In this document: one piece after another, positions 1 to 8,969 of the stretch
Numbering within the stretch: the first letter of the stretch is position 1
Layout: each line of letters opens with the position of its first letter
NCBI GenBank assembly: GCA_913060475.1
Contig: CAJXSD010000011.1
Coordinates: forward strand, 31,832-95,831
Direction: 5' to 3'
Source of the DNA: an uncultured Paracoccaceae bacterium
GTDB taxonomy: Bacteria; Pseudomonadota; Alphaproteobacteria; Rhodobacterales; Rhodobacteraceae
Length of the DNA stretch: 64,000 nucleotides
The notes under the pieces: generated by a model
Database searches by the model: none
Told to the model about the DNA's origin: nothing
The model's input: only the letters and a program-made list of their open reading frames with translations
Position numbers and translations under genes: made by a program

Positions 1-1
1 A

Positions 2-34
2 GGCGGTGAGGGGAACGCACCGCAAACGGATTAA
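2..34 (+). CDS. possible C-terminal tail of an upstream gene (partial)
   Basis: From base 2 a frame reads about ten codons (ending Ala-Pro-Gln-Thr-Asp) and stops with TAA at 32-34. A strong intrinsic terminator follows at 75-109 on the same strand, so a + strand gene entering from outside the window probably ends here. The fragment is too short to identify and the call is inferred mainly from the terminator. Confidence 0.25.
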   Translation, partial: GGEGNAPQTD

Positions 35-74
35 TCCACGATCCGTTTTGACCCAAACTATCCCAAAATATATC

Positions 75-109
75 GTAAGCCATTCGTCTGAATGGCTTAC
101 TTTCTTTTT
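75..109 (+). terminator. Rho-independent terminator
   Basis: A perfect 11-bp inverted repeat (GTAAGCCATTC at 75-85, GAATGGCTTAC at 90-100) with a 4-base loop GTCT is followed by a T-rich run at 101-109. It sits upstream of the LysR gene on the same strand, so it should end transcription of a gene lying before the window. Confidence 0.8.
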
Positions 110-190
110 ACCAACAGGCAATACTTTGGTCGTATCACGCAAACTTATATCAGATGCGCCATCCATGCATCTGAAGGCCACGAGACCAAA

Positions 191-1012
191 ATGCAAAACT
201 GGGATGATCTGAAATTTTGTTTGGCGCTAGACCGCTATAACACGATGACGGCCGCGGCCAAGGCCTTGGGCACGAACGTGGCCACAGTATCACGCCGCAC
301 TGAACGGATGACCGAACAGGCAGGCCAGCCCCTGTTTGTACGCGATCAAACCCAGTGGGTTGCCACGGACCTGGGCAAGCGATTGGCCAATCTGGCGGGA
401 CATTTGGAAACGGGCATTCAATCTTGGACCCCGGGCCATTGCCAAAATCTGATGCCCCAAAAATTGCGCATCAGCCTGCCCGATATGCTGGCCTGTGTGG
501 TGTTCAAACGGGATATATCGCCCCTGTTTGACCACCTGCCCCATCTGGAATTATCGGTATCGGATAAATCCGCCAGCCTGGCCTATGGCGAAACGGATTT
601 GGTGTTATCCTATGATGAACCGACCGAAGGCCGCGTTCTGCGCCGAAAAATTACTGATCTGTATTTTGGCCAATACCAACATGCGCGTCTGAATGCCCCC
701 GCGACCGAATGGCTGTCCATTGCCAGCAATCATGATATTGAACAGCGCCATGATCAACGCGCAGACTTTGGCAGCGCTGCTGCGATCACGGTAACCAATG
801 TTGCGCAGGCCGTTGATATCATGGCAATGCGTCCGATTTCGTGCCTGTTGCCCGTGACATGGGCACACCAGAACCCCGATCTGGTGGCCCTGCCCGCAAT
901 GCGGCCACAGGCGCATTCTGTTTGGGTCTCTTATCACGTGACACGGCGCCATGACCGCGTATTACAGCAGGCCATGACCTGGCTCGACAGCTGTTTACAG
1001 TCGAAACACTAA
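191..1012 (+). CDS. LysR-family transcriptional regulator
   Basis: The 273-residue protein starts with a LysR-type winged HTH. Residues about 3-60 carry the pattern LKFCLALDRYNTMTAAAKAL followed by a recognition helix with TVSRRTERM and the wing motif PLFVRDQ. The remaining ~200 residues would be the co-inducer domain but are weakly conserved to my eye, so no ligand can be suggested. I chose ATG at 191 because the frame open from 92 adds 33 residues not typical of the family, and LysR HTHs begin within a few residues of the start. The nearest gene with which it could share control is the broken carboxypeptidase, which converges on it with a 16-base gap; the usual divergent target would lie outside the window. 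Family certain, role unknown. Confidence 0.85.
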   Translation: MQNWDDLKFCLALDRYNTMTAAAKALGTNVATVSRRTERMTEQAGQPLFVRDQTQWVATDLGKRLANLAGHLETGIQSWTPGHCQNLMPQKLRISLPDMLACVVFKRDISPLFDHLPHLELSVSDKSASLAYGETDLVLSYDEPTEGRVLRRKITDLYFGQYQHARLNAPATEWLSIASNHDIEQRHDQRADFGSAAAITVTNVAQAVDIMAMRPISCLLPVTWAHQNPDLVALPAMRPQAHSVWVSYHVTRRHDRVLQQAMTWLDSCLQSKH

Positions 1013-1028
1013 CCCTGTGCAGCGTGCA

Positions 1029-2495
1029 TCATAGAAATTCAGAAAATTTCTGATGGATATAGTCGACAAAGGGCGCGGCAGTTGGCTGGGTGCCGCAGGC
1101 CTGCGCGATCAAATCGGGTGCGGGCACGGATGCGCCATGGCGTTGCACAGTGTCACGCAACCATGCGCGGGCGCGGGTTGTATCACCTTGGGCCAGATCA
1201 TCACGCACACTAGGATCGTCTTGGGTCATTTTGGCCCATAGGTTGCCCGCATAAATATTGCCAATCGAATAGGTCGGAAAATATCCCAACAGCCCCTCGG
1301 ACCAATGAATATCCTGCAACATCCCGTTGGACGGTTTGTCCACACCATACCCAAAATCAGAGGCAAAGCGATCGTTCCACGCGGTTTCCACATCTGCGAC
1401 GGCCAAGTCACCCGAAATCATTGCGCGTTCCAAATCAAAACGCAGCATGATATGCAGGTTATATTGCTTCGGTCCGAATGAAACCGCGCGACACAGCATT
1501 CACAGCACGATAGAAATCAAATTCATTGGTCACGCCAATGTCGCCAAAAAGATCGCGCATCCGGCCAAACAGCCATCCACAAAATTCACGCGACCGCGCC
1601 AATTGGTTTTCGTAAATGCGGCTTTGGCTTTCGTGGACGCCCAGCGATGTGCCCTGCCCCAAAATGGTAAAGTTATAGGCCGCATCTATGTTCTGTTCAT
1701 AGGTCGCATGGCCCACTTCGTGGATGGTGGAATACAGGCTGTCAAAGGGGCGTTCGTCGTCAAAGCGCGTGGTAATCCGCACGTCATTGCCCCCACCCGT
1801 GCTAAAGGGATGCAGCGCCACATCAATGCGCCCACGGGTCAGATCATACCCAAAAATGCCCGCAATTTCATTGGTTAAGGCCAGCTGTTTTTCGCGGGTA
1901 AACACACCACGCAGTTCTGGCGCAGGGGCCGCCTGTAACACGGCCGCGCGCAAATCAACCAAGGCGGGGCGCAGTTCGTCAAACATCGCGGCCACATCCG
2001 CGACGCGGCCATCGGGTTCATATTCGCGAAACAGCGCGTCATAGGGCGTCATGTCGGTGCCCTGCGCAATGGCCGCGGCCTTTTGCCGGGACAGATCGAC
2101 CACCTCGGACAAGAGCGGTAAAAATAGTGCGGTATCGTTTTCGGATTTGGCCTGCGCCCATGCCGCGTGGGATCGCGCGGTGATACGGGCCAAGGCCACA
2201 CTTAGATCCGCGGGAATTTTTTGGTTTTGTCAAAACTGCGCTGGATCAAATCATATTGACGCCGTTCCACGGGGGCCAATTCGTCGACGCAAACAGCCGC
2301 CAATAAATCGCCCAATTCGGCCGATGTATTGCGGGCATGTACGGTCGCCTCAAGCGCGGCCATTTCTTCGGATCGGTCGCCCGCCCCACCTTGGGGCATG
2401 ACGGTTTCATGATCCCATCCCAGCCGCTGTGCGATACGGCCTAATGCTTCGGTTTGGCGTTGATAGGATTGTAATGCGTCAAATGCCTGTGTCAT
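1029..2495 (-). pseudogene. M32-family metallocarboxypeptidase (carboxypeptidase Taq type), disrupted in two places
   Basis: Three consecutive frames together spell one M32 carboxypeptidase, a cytosolic zinc enzyme that trims C-terminal residues. The N-terminal part runs 2495 to about 2220 and starts MTQAFDALQS. The middle part carries the HEXXH zinc motif HEVGH and the following GVHESQSR segment. The C-terminal part has LQDIHWSEGLLGYFPTYSIG. The first break is at the 6-T run 2217-2222, where one extra base would restore KKIPADLSVALARITA. The second is at about 1462-1469, where roughly 11 bases seem missing between RTEA and YNLHIML. The stop lies 16 bases from the LysR gene, and the start is 4 bases after ctaA, on the same strand. 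Either a decaying gene or two sequencing errors; the second lesion is not a homopolymer, which favours real decay. Confidence 0.85.
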
Positions 2496-2499
2496 ATCC

Positions 2500-3651
2500 T
2501 TATGCCCCCCGCACGGATTGCACCGCCGGGTAGCCCGCCATAAACCGCGCACGCAGGATCAGCACCCAGGTCACAACAGCGCCCAACTGATGCACAATCG
2601 CAATCTGCCATGGGGCCGAATACATGACCGTGATTATACCCAAGACCATCTGGAAAAACACCATGGCCAAGACCGCATTAAACCCGAACCGCACATGTGT
2701 ATTGCCCGATTTGCGCGCCACGCGCCAAACCACAATGGCAAAGATCATCAGCGCATAACCTGCCATGCGGTGGATGAATTGCACCAACCCGTCATCTTCA
2801 AAGAAATTGCGCCACCATGGGGTCAACGAAAACATATCGGGCGGGAAAAATCCGCCAGCCATCAGCGGCCAATCGATATAATTGCGCCCCGCATCGATCC
2901 CTGCAACCAAAGCCCCCAGCAGAATTTGCAAAAACGCCAGATGCATCAGGCCTGTGCCCATGGAAAACAGACGTGTTTCGCGCATGCGACGGCGCTGGAT
3001 CAGGTCCTTTTCGCTTAGGCCCAATTGGAACACGAACCACGAAATGAACCCCAGAATAACAAAGGCCAATCCCAAATGCGTGGCCAACCGGTAACTGGCC
3101 ACATCCAACATGGTGCCTGTCAAACCGCTAGACACCATCCACCAGCCAACAGCCCCCTGTAAACCGCCCAAGGCGCCCAGCAGGACCATGCGCGATGCCC
3201 AACCGGTTGGAATTTTGCGCGCCGCCCAGAACCCCAAAAATCCAATGGCCCAGACCAATCCGATGACACGGCCCAACTGGCGATGCCCCCATTCCCACCA
3301 GTAAATGAACTGGAATTCGGACATGGACATGCCTTTGTTTTGTAACTGATATTCCGGAATGGCACGGTATTTATCAAATTCCGATTGCCAGGCCGCCTCG
3401 GACAGTGGGGGCAAGGCACCGGTGATCGGTTTCCATTCGGTGATTGACAATCCACTGTCGGTCAGACGTGTCAAACCGCCCACTGCAATCATCACCACGA
3501 CCAGGGCAAACAGGATCATCATCCAAATGCGAATGGCCCCACGCGCGCCAGAATTGCGACCGCGATCAATCACGCCTTGGGCGGCGGTCACGGGGGCTGC
3601 GGATTTGTCTGTTCCAACCTCTTGGAAAATGGCGCGTTTGCCTTGGGTCAT
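2500..3651 (-). CDS. ctaA: heme A synthase (COX15/CtaA)
   Basis: The 383-residue integral membrane protein converts heme O to heme A for aa3-type cytochrome oxidase by oxidising a methyl group of the porphyrin. About eight hydrophobic segments are visible. Family hallmarks include the GGLTRLTDSGLSITEWKPI stretch near residues 60-80, the EWGHRQLGR motif after it, ATHLGLAF in the middle, and two later heme-ligand histidines in HRMAGY and VHQLGA. The long form with the TGALPPL loop is the alphaproteobacterial/mitochondrial type 2. It follows trmJ by 64 bases on the same strand and is followed after 4 bases by the broken carboxypeptidase gene. The oxidase genes themselves are not in the window. 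Confidence 0.95.
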   Translation of the reverse strand: MTQGKRAIFQEVGTDKSAAPVTAAQGVIDRGRNSGARGAIRIWMMILFALVVVMIAVGGLTRLTDSGLSITEWKPITGALPPLSEAAWQSEFDKYRAIPEYQLQNKGMSMSEFQFIYWWEWGHRQLGRVIGLVWAIGFLGFWAARKIPTGWASRMVLLGALGGLQGAVGWWMVSSGLTGTMLDVASYRLATHLGLAFVILGFISWFVFQLGLSEKDLIQRRRMRETRLFSMGTGLMHLAFLQILLGALVAGIDAGRNYIDWPLMAGGFFPPDMFSLTPWWRNFFEDDGLVQFIHRMAGYALMIFAIVVWRVARKSGNTHVRFGFNAVLAMVFFQMVLGIITVMYSAPWQIAIVHQLGAVVTWVLILRARFMAGYPAVQSVRGA

Positions 3652-3715
3652 TTCAACTGCCTATCTGTCTGTTTTTCTAGGATCATACATAGAATGACAG
3701 GCCCGTTGAAACAAG

Positions 3716-4462
3716 TCATTCCAGGGGCGATTTAGACCGTAATAATTGTCGCAGCATGCCATGGAACATTTGCACATCACTGCGTGTCAGCGGCAGGCGT
3801 GACCACAAATTGCGCAGGTTTGTTTTCATACCAGCCGATTTTTCAACCGGATAGAAAAACCCAGCCTGTTCCAAACGCTGTTCGTAATGATCAGCCAATT
3901 TTTCAATTTCGATATGTTCTGCAAAATCGGTTTTTGCCATTTCCATGGTCATATCTGCAATTTCCGTTGTGGCACGCCGCCATTCATAGGCCACCAGTAA
4001 CACACATTGCGCCAGATTCAGCGATGGAAAATCAGGGTTCACGGGCACCGAAATAATCGCATTTGCCTGTGCCACATCATCGTTTTCCAAACCCGACCGT
4101 TCAGGTCCAAACATAACGGCCACCTGTTCGCCACGCGCAATTTTTTCGGCCGCCAGCTGCATGGCCGCCTGTGGGGAATACACCGGTTTGGTCAATCCCC
4201 GCCCGCGGGCCGTGGTCGCAAATGTGAAATGGCGATCGGTTAAGGCATCGGGGACGGTGTCAAAATGGCCTGCCTCGTCCAACAGACGCCCCGCACCGCT
4301 GGCCATGGCCACGGCCTTGGAACTGGGCCAGCCGTCGCGCGGGGCCACGACGCGCATGCGATCTAACCCAAAATTCCACATGCCCCGCGCTGCGGCGCCG
4401 ATGTTTTCACCCATCTGTGGGCGCACCAGAACGAATGACGGCTGTGGGGTATCTGTGGGCAT
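3716..4462 (-). CDS. trmJ: tRNA (cytidine/uridine-32 2'-O)-methyltransferase TrmJ
   Basis: This 248-residue SPOUT-class methyltransferase methylates the ribose of position 32 in the anticodon loop of several tRNAs using S-adenosylmethionine. The start region has the VLVRPQMGENIGAAARGM motif of the TrmH/TrmJ group. The C-terminal half of the domain has the knot residues VMFGPERSGLEN and the SLNLAQCVLLVAYEW segment, and a C-terminal helical extension matches TrmJ length. ATG at 4462 was preferred over ATG at 4477 because an AAAGGA ribosome-binding site precedes it by about seven bases. It is divergent from the ThiE-like gene across a 132-base gap, and reads toward ctaA. Confidence 0.9.
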   Translation of the reverse strand: MPTDTPQPSFVLVRPQMGENIGAAARGMWNFGLDRMRVVAPRDGWPSSKAVAMASGAGRLLDEAGHFDTVPDALTDRHFTFATTARGRGLTKPVYSPQAAMQLAAEKIARGEQVAVMFGPERSGLENDDVAQANAIISVPVNPDFPSLNLAQCVLLVAYEWRRATTEIADMTMEMAKTDFAEHIEIEKLADHYEQRLEQAGFFYPVEKSAGMKTNLRNLWSRLPLTRSDVQMFHGMLRQLLRSKSPLE

Positions 4463-4594
4463 TTCGGTTCCTTTCATTTGCCGGTGATGTAGGTTAGTTT
4501 GGGCCCCAAGAAAACCCCAAATCCCGCAATTCCAGCATGGTCAAATGGAATTTTCCACGCTATGACATCGACAAGATGAAACAAGGACACGCAC

Positions 4595-5215
4595 ATGTCA
4601 GATCAAGAACATCCCCAACTGTATTTGGTGACACCATCTGAATTTGAACCCGCTGAATTTTCCGTCATTTTGGCTGATCTGCTTGATGCATTCGACATTG
4701 CCTGCGTGCGCGTAGCGCTGGCCACCCGCGATGAAACGCGGATTATCAAATGCGCAGATGCCGTGCGCGAAATCTGTCACGCCCGCGACGTGGCCGTTGT
4801 GATCCAGGACCATGTTTTAATGGTGGAACGGCTGGGGCTGGACGGTGTGCATTTCAGCGATGGATCCCGCCACGTTCGTAAAACACGCAAAGATTTGGGC
4901 GAAGACGCCATCGTCGGCACATTTTGCGGTGCATCGCGTCATGACGGGATGAGCGCGGGCGAACAAGGTGCCGATTACGTCAGCCTAGGTCCGATCAGCG
5001 GGGCCAATTTGGGCGACGGGACCTTGGCCGAATTTGACACATTCCAGTGGTGGTCCGAAATGATAGAAGTGCCTGTGATCGCCGAAGGTGGCCTAACACC
5101 CGAATTGATCGCGCAGCTGGCGCCCGTGTGTGATTTCTTTGCCATCGGCGATGAAATCTGGACCCAGGACGACCCCAAGGCCGCCCTATCCACATTGATC
5201 GCGGCTATGGGCTAG
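4595..5215 (+). CDS. ThiE/TenI-fold protein, annotated by family as thiamine phosphate synthase-like
   Basis: The 206-residue protein has the overall TIM-barrel pattern of ThiE/TenI: LYLVTP at the first strand, a GLDGVHFSDG segment in the middle, ADYVSLGPISG near residue 128, and VPVIAEGGL near the phosphate-binding loop. However, signature residues of true thiamine phosphate synthase are altered. The usual VHLGQxD reads VHFSDG, and the GPVFPTxTK loop reads GPISGANLGDG. No TPP riboswitch or other thi gene is seen nearby. It is therefore probably a paralogue with an unknown substrate. An AAGGA site lies before the start. Its last four bases overlap the end of the convergent olsA gene. Confidence 0.7.
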   Translation: MSDQEHPQLYLVTPSEFEPAEFSVILADLLDAFDIACVRVALATRDETRIIKCADAVREICHARDVAVVIQDHVLMVERLGLDGVHFSDGSRHVRKTRKDLGEDAIVGTFCGASRHDGMSAGEQGADYVSLGPISGANLGDGTLAEFDTFQWWSEMIEVPVIAEGGLTPELIAQLAPVCDFFAIGDEIWTQDDPKAALSTLIAAMG

Positions 5216-6039
5216 GCCTGTTGCGACAAATGCGCGGCGCGGACGTCTGTTTCCAACGCCGCTGCGATCGCTTTGCGTGATGGGAAATCGGATACCTTGC
5301 GTTCGGGGTGATAGATGACATCCACACGGCCTTGGCGAAATTTGGCCAGCGTATGGATCAGATGGGTGCCAAAATCCATATCCCCCCACCATCCGTAAAA
5401 CCGTGGATCTGCCCCATGGGGGGCATAAAAATTAACGGTCACCGGCTGGATATACATATCATCGTGCAATTCGGGCGCAAAAAACGCCGCAAACAGCGTG
5501 GTTTTGAATGGTAAAACACGCAGCCCATCGGTTGAGGTGCCCTCTGGAAAAAACAGCAGGCGATGGTTGTGTTTCAACCGATATTCAAATGTTTCCTTTT
5601 GTGCCTTGGCCTCGCGGGGGTCGCGTTTGATAAACACGGTGCCTGTGGCGCGGGCCAACCAGCCGATACCTAGCCAACCGGCCACCTCAGACTTGGATAC
5701 GAAATAAACCCGCTGCGCGGCATTCAGGGTGAAAATATCCAACCATGATGAATGGTTTGCAACAATGGCCCCAGTGTGTTTCATGGGACTGCCCAGCGTG
5801 CGATACCGAATGCCCATCAGGATCAGGGCCGTGCGACAGACGGCTTGGGTCAGGAATGGGGTCACGGGGCGGTCCTGCCCGAAAATGGGACGCTCAAGCA
5901 GCCGGATCAGCAACAAAACCGCCAATCCGCCAAAAACAACGATCGCAATCGGGATCGCACGCAAAATTGCGATGACCCACCCCAAGGCGGAAATATCCTT
6001 TAGGTTTGGTTCTGGCCCCTCGTCCCATGTGTGCGACAT
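5212..6039 (-). CDS. olsA: lyso-ornithine lipid O-acyltransferase (PlsC family), OlsA
   Basis: The 275-residue protein belongs to the lysophospholipid acyltransferase family. A hydrophobic anchor spans about residues 18-50. The catalytic NHSSWLD motif (NH-x4-D) lies near residue 95, and the substrate-binding FPEGTSTDG motif near residue 170. It should transfer an acyl chain from acyl-ACP to the hydroxyl of lyso-ornithine lipid at the inner membrane face. That assignment over a plain glycerophosphate acyltransferase rests on its partner: the stop of olsB and this ATG overlap as TGATG at 6037-6041, indicating translational coupling. This overlap also fixes the start, in preference to the frame open to 6108. 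Confidence 0.85.
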   Translation of the reverse strand: MSHTWDEGPEPNLKDISALGWVIAILRAIPIAIVVFGGLAVLLLIRLLERPIFGQDRPVTPFLTQAVCRTALILMGIRYRTLGSPMKHTGAIVANHSSWLDIFTLNAAQRVYFVSKSEVAGWLGIGWLARATGTVFIKRDPREAKAQKETFEYRLKHNHRLLFFPEGTSTDGLRVLPFKTTLFAAFFAPELHDDMYIQPVTVNFYAPHGADPRFYGWWGDMDFGTHLIHTLAKFRQGRVDVIYHPERKVSDFPSRKAIAAALETDVRAAHLSQQA

Positions 6040-6815
6040 CAAAAACGATCCCTTTGAAATAGTGCGATTTGTTTTTCGTTCATGTTCTGAATGTCCAATA
6101 TCATGCAAATGTCTGTTGTGTTGAATTGATGATCGACATAGGCGTCCTGCCCGATCACCCCGCCCAATCGCAGATAGGCCTTGATCAAGGCAGGCACCTG
6201 ACGCATTGCGGATTTACGGTCCAACCTGTCAATATCCACCAAATCCATCGGTTGATTGTGCGGCGGCCTGGCCTGAACGCGCAAATGCGGTGGCGCCAAA
6301 TGTTTGTGATGCAATGCGGTCAATGCAGGGGCCAGTTGTGCAATGTCGGTGCCTGCAAAACTGGCAACCCCAAAAAGGATCTGAATGTCATGTGCCACAA
6401 CATAATCGGCCAAGGCCTGCCACAACACAAACATCCCCATCCCACTGCGATATCGTTGATCCAGACAGGACCGCCCCAATTCTAACAAACGCTGACCACA
6501 GTGGTGTAACGGGGTCAGGTCATATTCATGTTCCGAATAAAACTGCCCCACTTGGGCCAGATGTTGCCCGCGCAATAACCGATAGACCCCAACCACGCCC
6601 AAGGGCACATCATCCGGCGCATGATCATCAATCAACAACAAATGATCATAATGCGGGTCAAACCGGTCACATTCGATCATGCGATCATGGTCAACCTGAT
6701 CACCACTGCCCCCCAATTCCTGAACAAATACGCGATAGCGCAAACGCTGCGCTGCAAATAATTCGTCGTCCGTTTGCGCCAATTTTGTGCGAAATTTCGG
6801 GGGCTTAATCGACAT
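6039..6815 (-). CDS. olsB: L-ornithine N-alpha-acyltransferase OlsB (hemolysin-like GNAT)
   Basis: OlsB makes lyso-ornithine lipid by acylating the alpha-amino group of ornithine with a 3-hydroxyacyl chain from ACP. The ~258-residue protein shows the family pattern RLRYRVFVQELGG near the start, CDRFDPHYDHLLLID in the middle, LELGRSCLDQRYRSGMGMF, and LFGVASFAGTD, as in the acetyltransferase family that includes OlsB. It is translationally coupled to olsA. The start is uncertain: ATG at 6815 gives the usual N-terminus (KFRTKLAQ near the start), ATG at 6836 adds seven residues, and TTG at 6860 adds fifteen. A second paralogue is encoded at 50147-50890. Ornithine lipids are phosphorus-free membrane lipids common in marine roseobacters. 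Confidence 0.85.
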   Translation of the reverse strand: MSIKPPKFRTKLAQTDDELFAAQRLRYRVFVQELGGSGDQVDHDRMIECDRFDPHYDHLLLIDDHAPDDVPLGVVGVYRLLRGQHLAQVGQFYSEHEYDLTPLHHCGQRLLELGRSCLDQRYRSGMGMFVLWQALADYVVAHDIQILFGVASFAGTDIAQLAPALTALHHKHLAPPHLRVQARPPHNQPMDLVDIDRLDRKSAMRQVPALIKAYLRLGGVIGQDAYVDHQFNTTDICMILDIQNMNEKQIALFQRDRF

Positions 6816-6914
6816 TTCCAATCCCAAGTCCTGCATCACCGCCACATCATCGTGACACAATTTGATGCGCCGCGTTACAAATTCATCTGTGTCAGTTTCT
6901 GTGTCTACACTCTA

Positions 6915-7100
6915 TTATTCCACGGAATAAATTATCTCTAACATGACCTGCGATCCATCGATGACAACCTTGCCCTGTTCGGTAAAATTAACGGTAACCT
7001 TACCATTTACGCGCGATTGTACCTGCCCCACACCCCAATCGGGTTGCTGGGGATGTCGCACCAACATGCCTGGTTCCAAAAATTCGTTCAGGTCACTCAT
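6915..7100 (-). CDS. DUF3553 small protein
   Basis: The 61-residue protein contains the short SH3-like pattern FLEPGMLVRHPQQPDWGVGQ followed by GKVTVNFTEQGKVVI, which is the DUF3553 domain found in many alphaproteobacteria. Its function is not known to me; similar folds bind nucleic acid or protein. The start at 7100 is set by the GAGGTGAG ribosome-binding site just before it. The frame stays open upstream into the chpT region, but that extension is antisense to chpT and was rejected. Its start codon is only 22 bases from that of the divergent chpT gene. Confidence 0.75.
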   Translation of the reverse strand: MSDLNEFLEPGMLVRHPQQPDWGVGQVQSRVNGKVTVNFTEQGKVVIDGSQVMLEIIYSVE

Positions 7101-7122
7101 ACTCACCTCATAGGAGTTCGCG

Positions 7123-7707
7123 TTGAAACATACCACATTGGCCAATTTGGTGGCGTCCCGGATCTGCCATGATCTGATAAACCCAATTGGCGCGACGCAC
7201 AATGGCATCGAATTATTGGGACTGGACCCTAATGTCCCCAAAGGCATGGAATTCGACCTGATCACCGCCAGTTTGAATGACGCCAAAGCGCGGGTTGAAT
7301 TCTGCCGGATGGTATTTGGGGCCGCAGCGCAGGACATTACGATGGACACCACCACATGTCGCAGCCTGATGGCGAAAATCTTTGATCCAAAGCGGTATGT
7401 CATGACCTGGGCGTTGCCCGACACAATAACGCGCATCCTGGCCCAGCGGTTAGGCCTGTCAATGCTGTGCATTGAACAGCAAATGCCGCGTGGGGCGCAT
7501 GTCACATTTTCGCCTGATCACATCACGGCCCAGACATCACATCCACGCGATATTTTACCCCAGTGGGACCATGTGACCAATGCCCAAGCCAGCCACACAC
7601 TGCAGGGGCGAGACGTGCAATTTGCCGTCTTGGGCGATCGTATCGGCTATGATCCGCGGGTGGTCATGGACCTATCCCCGGGGCATATTGCATTACGGTT
7701 GGATTAA
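7123..7707 (+). CDS. chpT: histidine phosphotransferase ChpT (CtrA phosphorelay)
   Basis: ChpT passes phosphate from the hybrid kinase CckA to CtrA and CpdR in alphaproteobacteria. Here 194 residues start [20 protein letters not shown]. The phospho-accepting histidine is in [13 protein letters not shown] at about residue 16, followed by the helical hairpin that forms the dimer. The rest resembles a degenerate kinase ATP-binding domain, as is normal for ChpT. The start is TTG, supported by a TAGGAG site at 7111-7116. In roseobacters the CckA-ChpT-CtrA pathway mainly controls motility, gene transfer agents and related traits. Its 3' end overlaps the convergent proA stop by 4 bases. Confidence 0.85.
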   Translation: MKHTTLANLVASRICHDLINPIGATHNGIELLGLDPNVPKGMEFDLITASLNDAKARVEFCRMVFGAAAQDITMDTTTCRSLMAKIFDPKRYVMTWALPDTITRILAQRLGLSMLCIEQQMPRGAHVTFSPDHITAQTSHPRDILPQWDHVTNAQASHTLQGRDVQFAVLGDRIGYDPRVVMDLSPGHIALRLD

Positions 7708-8960
7708 TCCCGCGTCGTGCCGTTGCCCAGAACCTGATATTTGAAACTGGTTAATTGCTGCGCGCCCACGGGACCACGGGCATGCAATTTCCCAGTGGCA
7801 ATCCCGATTTCTGCCCCCAATCCGAATTCACCACCATCGGCAAATTGGGTCGATGCATTATGCATCAAAATGGCACTGTCCACACGTTCGAAAAACCGAT
7901 CCCGCGTGGCGGTGTTTTCTGTCATGATACAATCCGTGTGATGCGATCCATAGGATCCGATATGCCCAATCGCCATATCCACATCATCCACCACACGCGC
8001 AGCGATGATACTGTCCAGATATTCGCAGCCCCAATCACTGTCCTGCGCTGGAACCGTACCCGCGATTGAGTGCAGCGTCGCATCTGCGCGCACCTCGACA
8101 CCCGCATCCAACAACAGTGTGATAATTTCGCGGCCCAACCCTTGGACCAGATCGCGGTGGATCAACAAACATTCAGCCGATCCGCAAATCCCGGTACGAC
8201 GTGTTTTCGAATTCAACACAACATCCAGTGTTTTTTGGGCATCTGCATCGCGGTCGATGTAAATGTGAACAATGCCTTCCAGATGGGCAAACACGGGCAC
8301 GCGCGCTTCGCGTTGGACCAATCCAACCAAACCTTTGCCCCCACGGGGCACGATAACATCAACGTAATCCACCATGGTCAACAGTTCCTGCACCGCGGCC
8401 CGATCGCGCGTTGGCACCAATTGAATCGCGTGTTCCGGTAACCCCGCCGCACGCAGACCATCGACCAAACAGGCATGTAAAATTGTGGCACTGTGGAAAC
8501 TTTCCGATCCGCCACGTAAAATAACCGCATTCCCCGCTTTTAGGCACAACGCGCCCGCATCCGCGGTGACATTCGGACGGCTTTCGTAAATGACGCCAAT
8601 CACCCCCAGCGGTGTACTGACCTTTTGAATGTGTAATCCATTTGGGCGATCCCACGCATCCAGAACGCGCCCCACGGGATCATCCTGCTGCGCAATGGTA
8701 TCCAGGGCATCCGCGATGGCATGGACACGGGGGCCGTCCAACATCAAACGATCCAGCATCGCCGCGCTCAGCCCCTTGGATCGGCCGAATTCCATATCCT
8801 TGGCGTTTTCCGCCAAGATCTGATCCACGCGGTCGCGCATTTGCTGCGCCGCCACCCTCAGGGCCTGCGATTTCGACTGCGCCGAGGCAAAGGCCAATTG
8901 CGCCGCAGCCTGGCGTGCCTGTTGCCCCAAGGTCGTCATGATGTCATGGATTTCTGTCAT
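7704..8960 (-). CDS. proA: gamma-glutamyl phosphate reductase
   Basis: ProA catalyses the NADPH-dependent reduction of glutamyl-5-phosphate to the semialdehyde, the second step of proline synthesis. The 418-residue protein is of normal length. It shows the aldehyde-dehydrogenase-like Rossmann part with [18 protein letters not shown], the [17 protein letters not shown] segment, the catalytic cysteine in [13 protein letters not shown] near residue 252, and the C-terminal [27 protein letters not shown] ribosome-binding site precedes ATG at 8960. It follows proB by 9 bases on the same strand, as the last gene of obgE-proB-proA. Confidence 0.97.
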   Translation of the reverse strand: MTEIHDIMTTLGQQARQAAAQLAFASAQSKSQALRVAAQQMRDRVDQILAENAKDMEFGRSKGLSAAMLDRLMLDGPRVHAIADALDTIAQQDDPVGRVLDAWDRPNGLHIQKVSTPLGVIGVIYESRPNVTADAGALCLKAGNAVILRGGSESFHSATILHACLVDGLRAAGLPEHAIQLVPTRDRAAVQELLTMVDYVDVIVPRGGKGLVGLVQREARVPVFAHLEGIVHIYIDRDADAQKTLDVVLNSKTRRTGICGSAECLLIHRDLVQGLGREIITLLLDAGVEVRADATLHSIAGTVPAQDSDWGCEYLDSIIAARVVDDVDMAIGHIGSYGSHHTDCIMTENTATRDRFFERVDSAILMHNASTQFADGGEFGLGAEIGIATGKLHARGPVGAQQLTSFKYQVLGNGTTRD

Positions 8961-8969
8961 AATTGCCCC

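Noticed and set aside
1327..1878. 183-codon + strand frame over the broken carboxypeptidase
   Set aside because: Antisense to recognisable M32 motifs including HEVGH; no start signals.
3692..3721. GAATGAC/GTCATTC inverted repeat as trmJ terminator
   Set aside because: The 16-base loop and lack of a T-run on the - strand make it a weak candidate, and it overlaps the trmJ stop.
4478..4594. TPP riboswitch before the ThiE-like gene
   Set aside because: I looked for the conserved CUGAGA and ACCUG segments and did not see a TPP aptamer in this gap.
7101..7505. N-terminal extension of the DUF3553 frame to 7505
   Set aside because: The extension is antisense to chpT, and a good ribosome-binding site precedes the short start at 7100.
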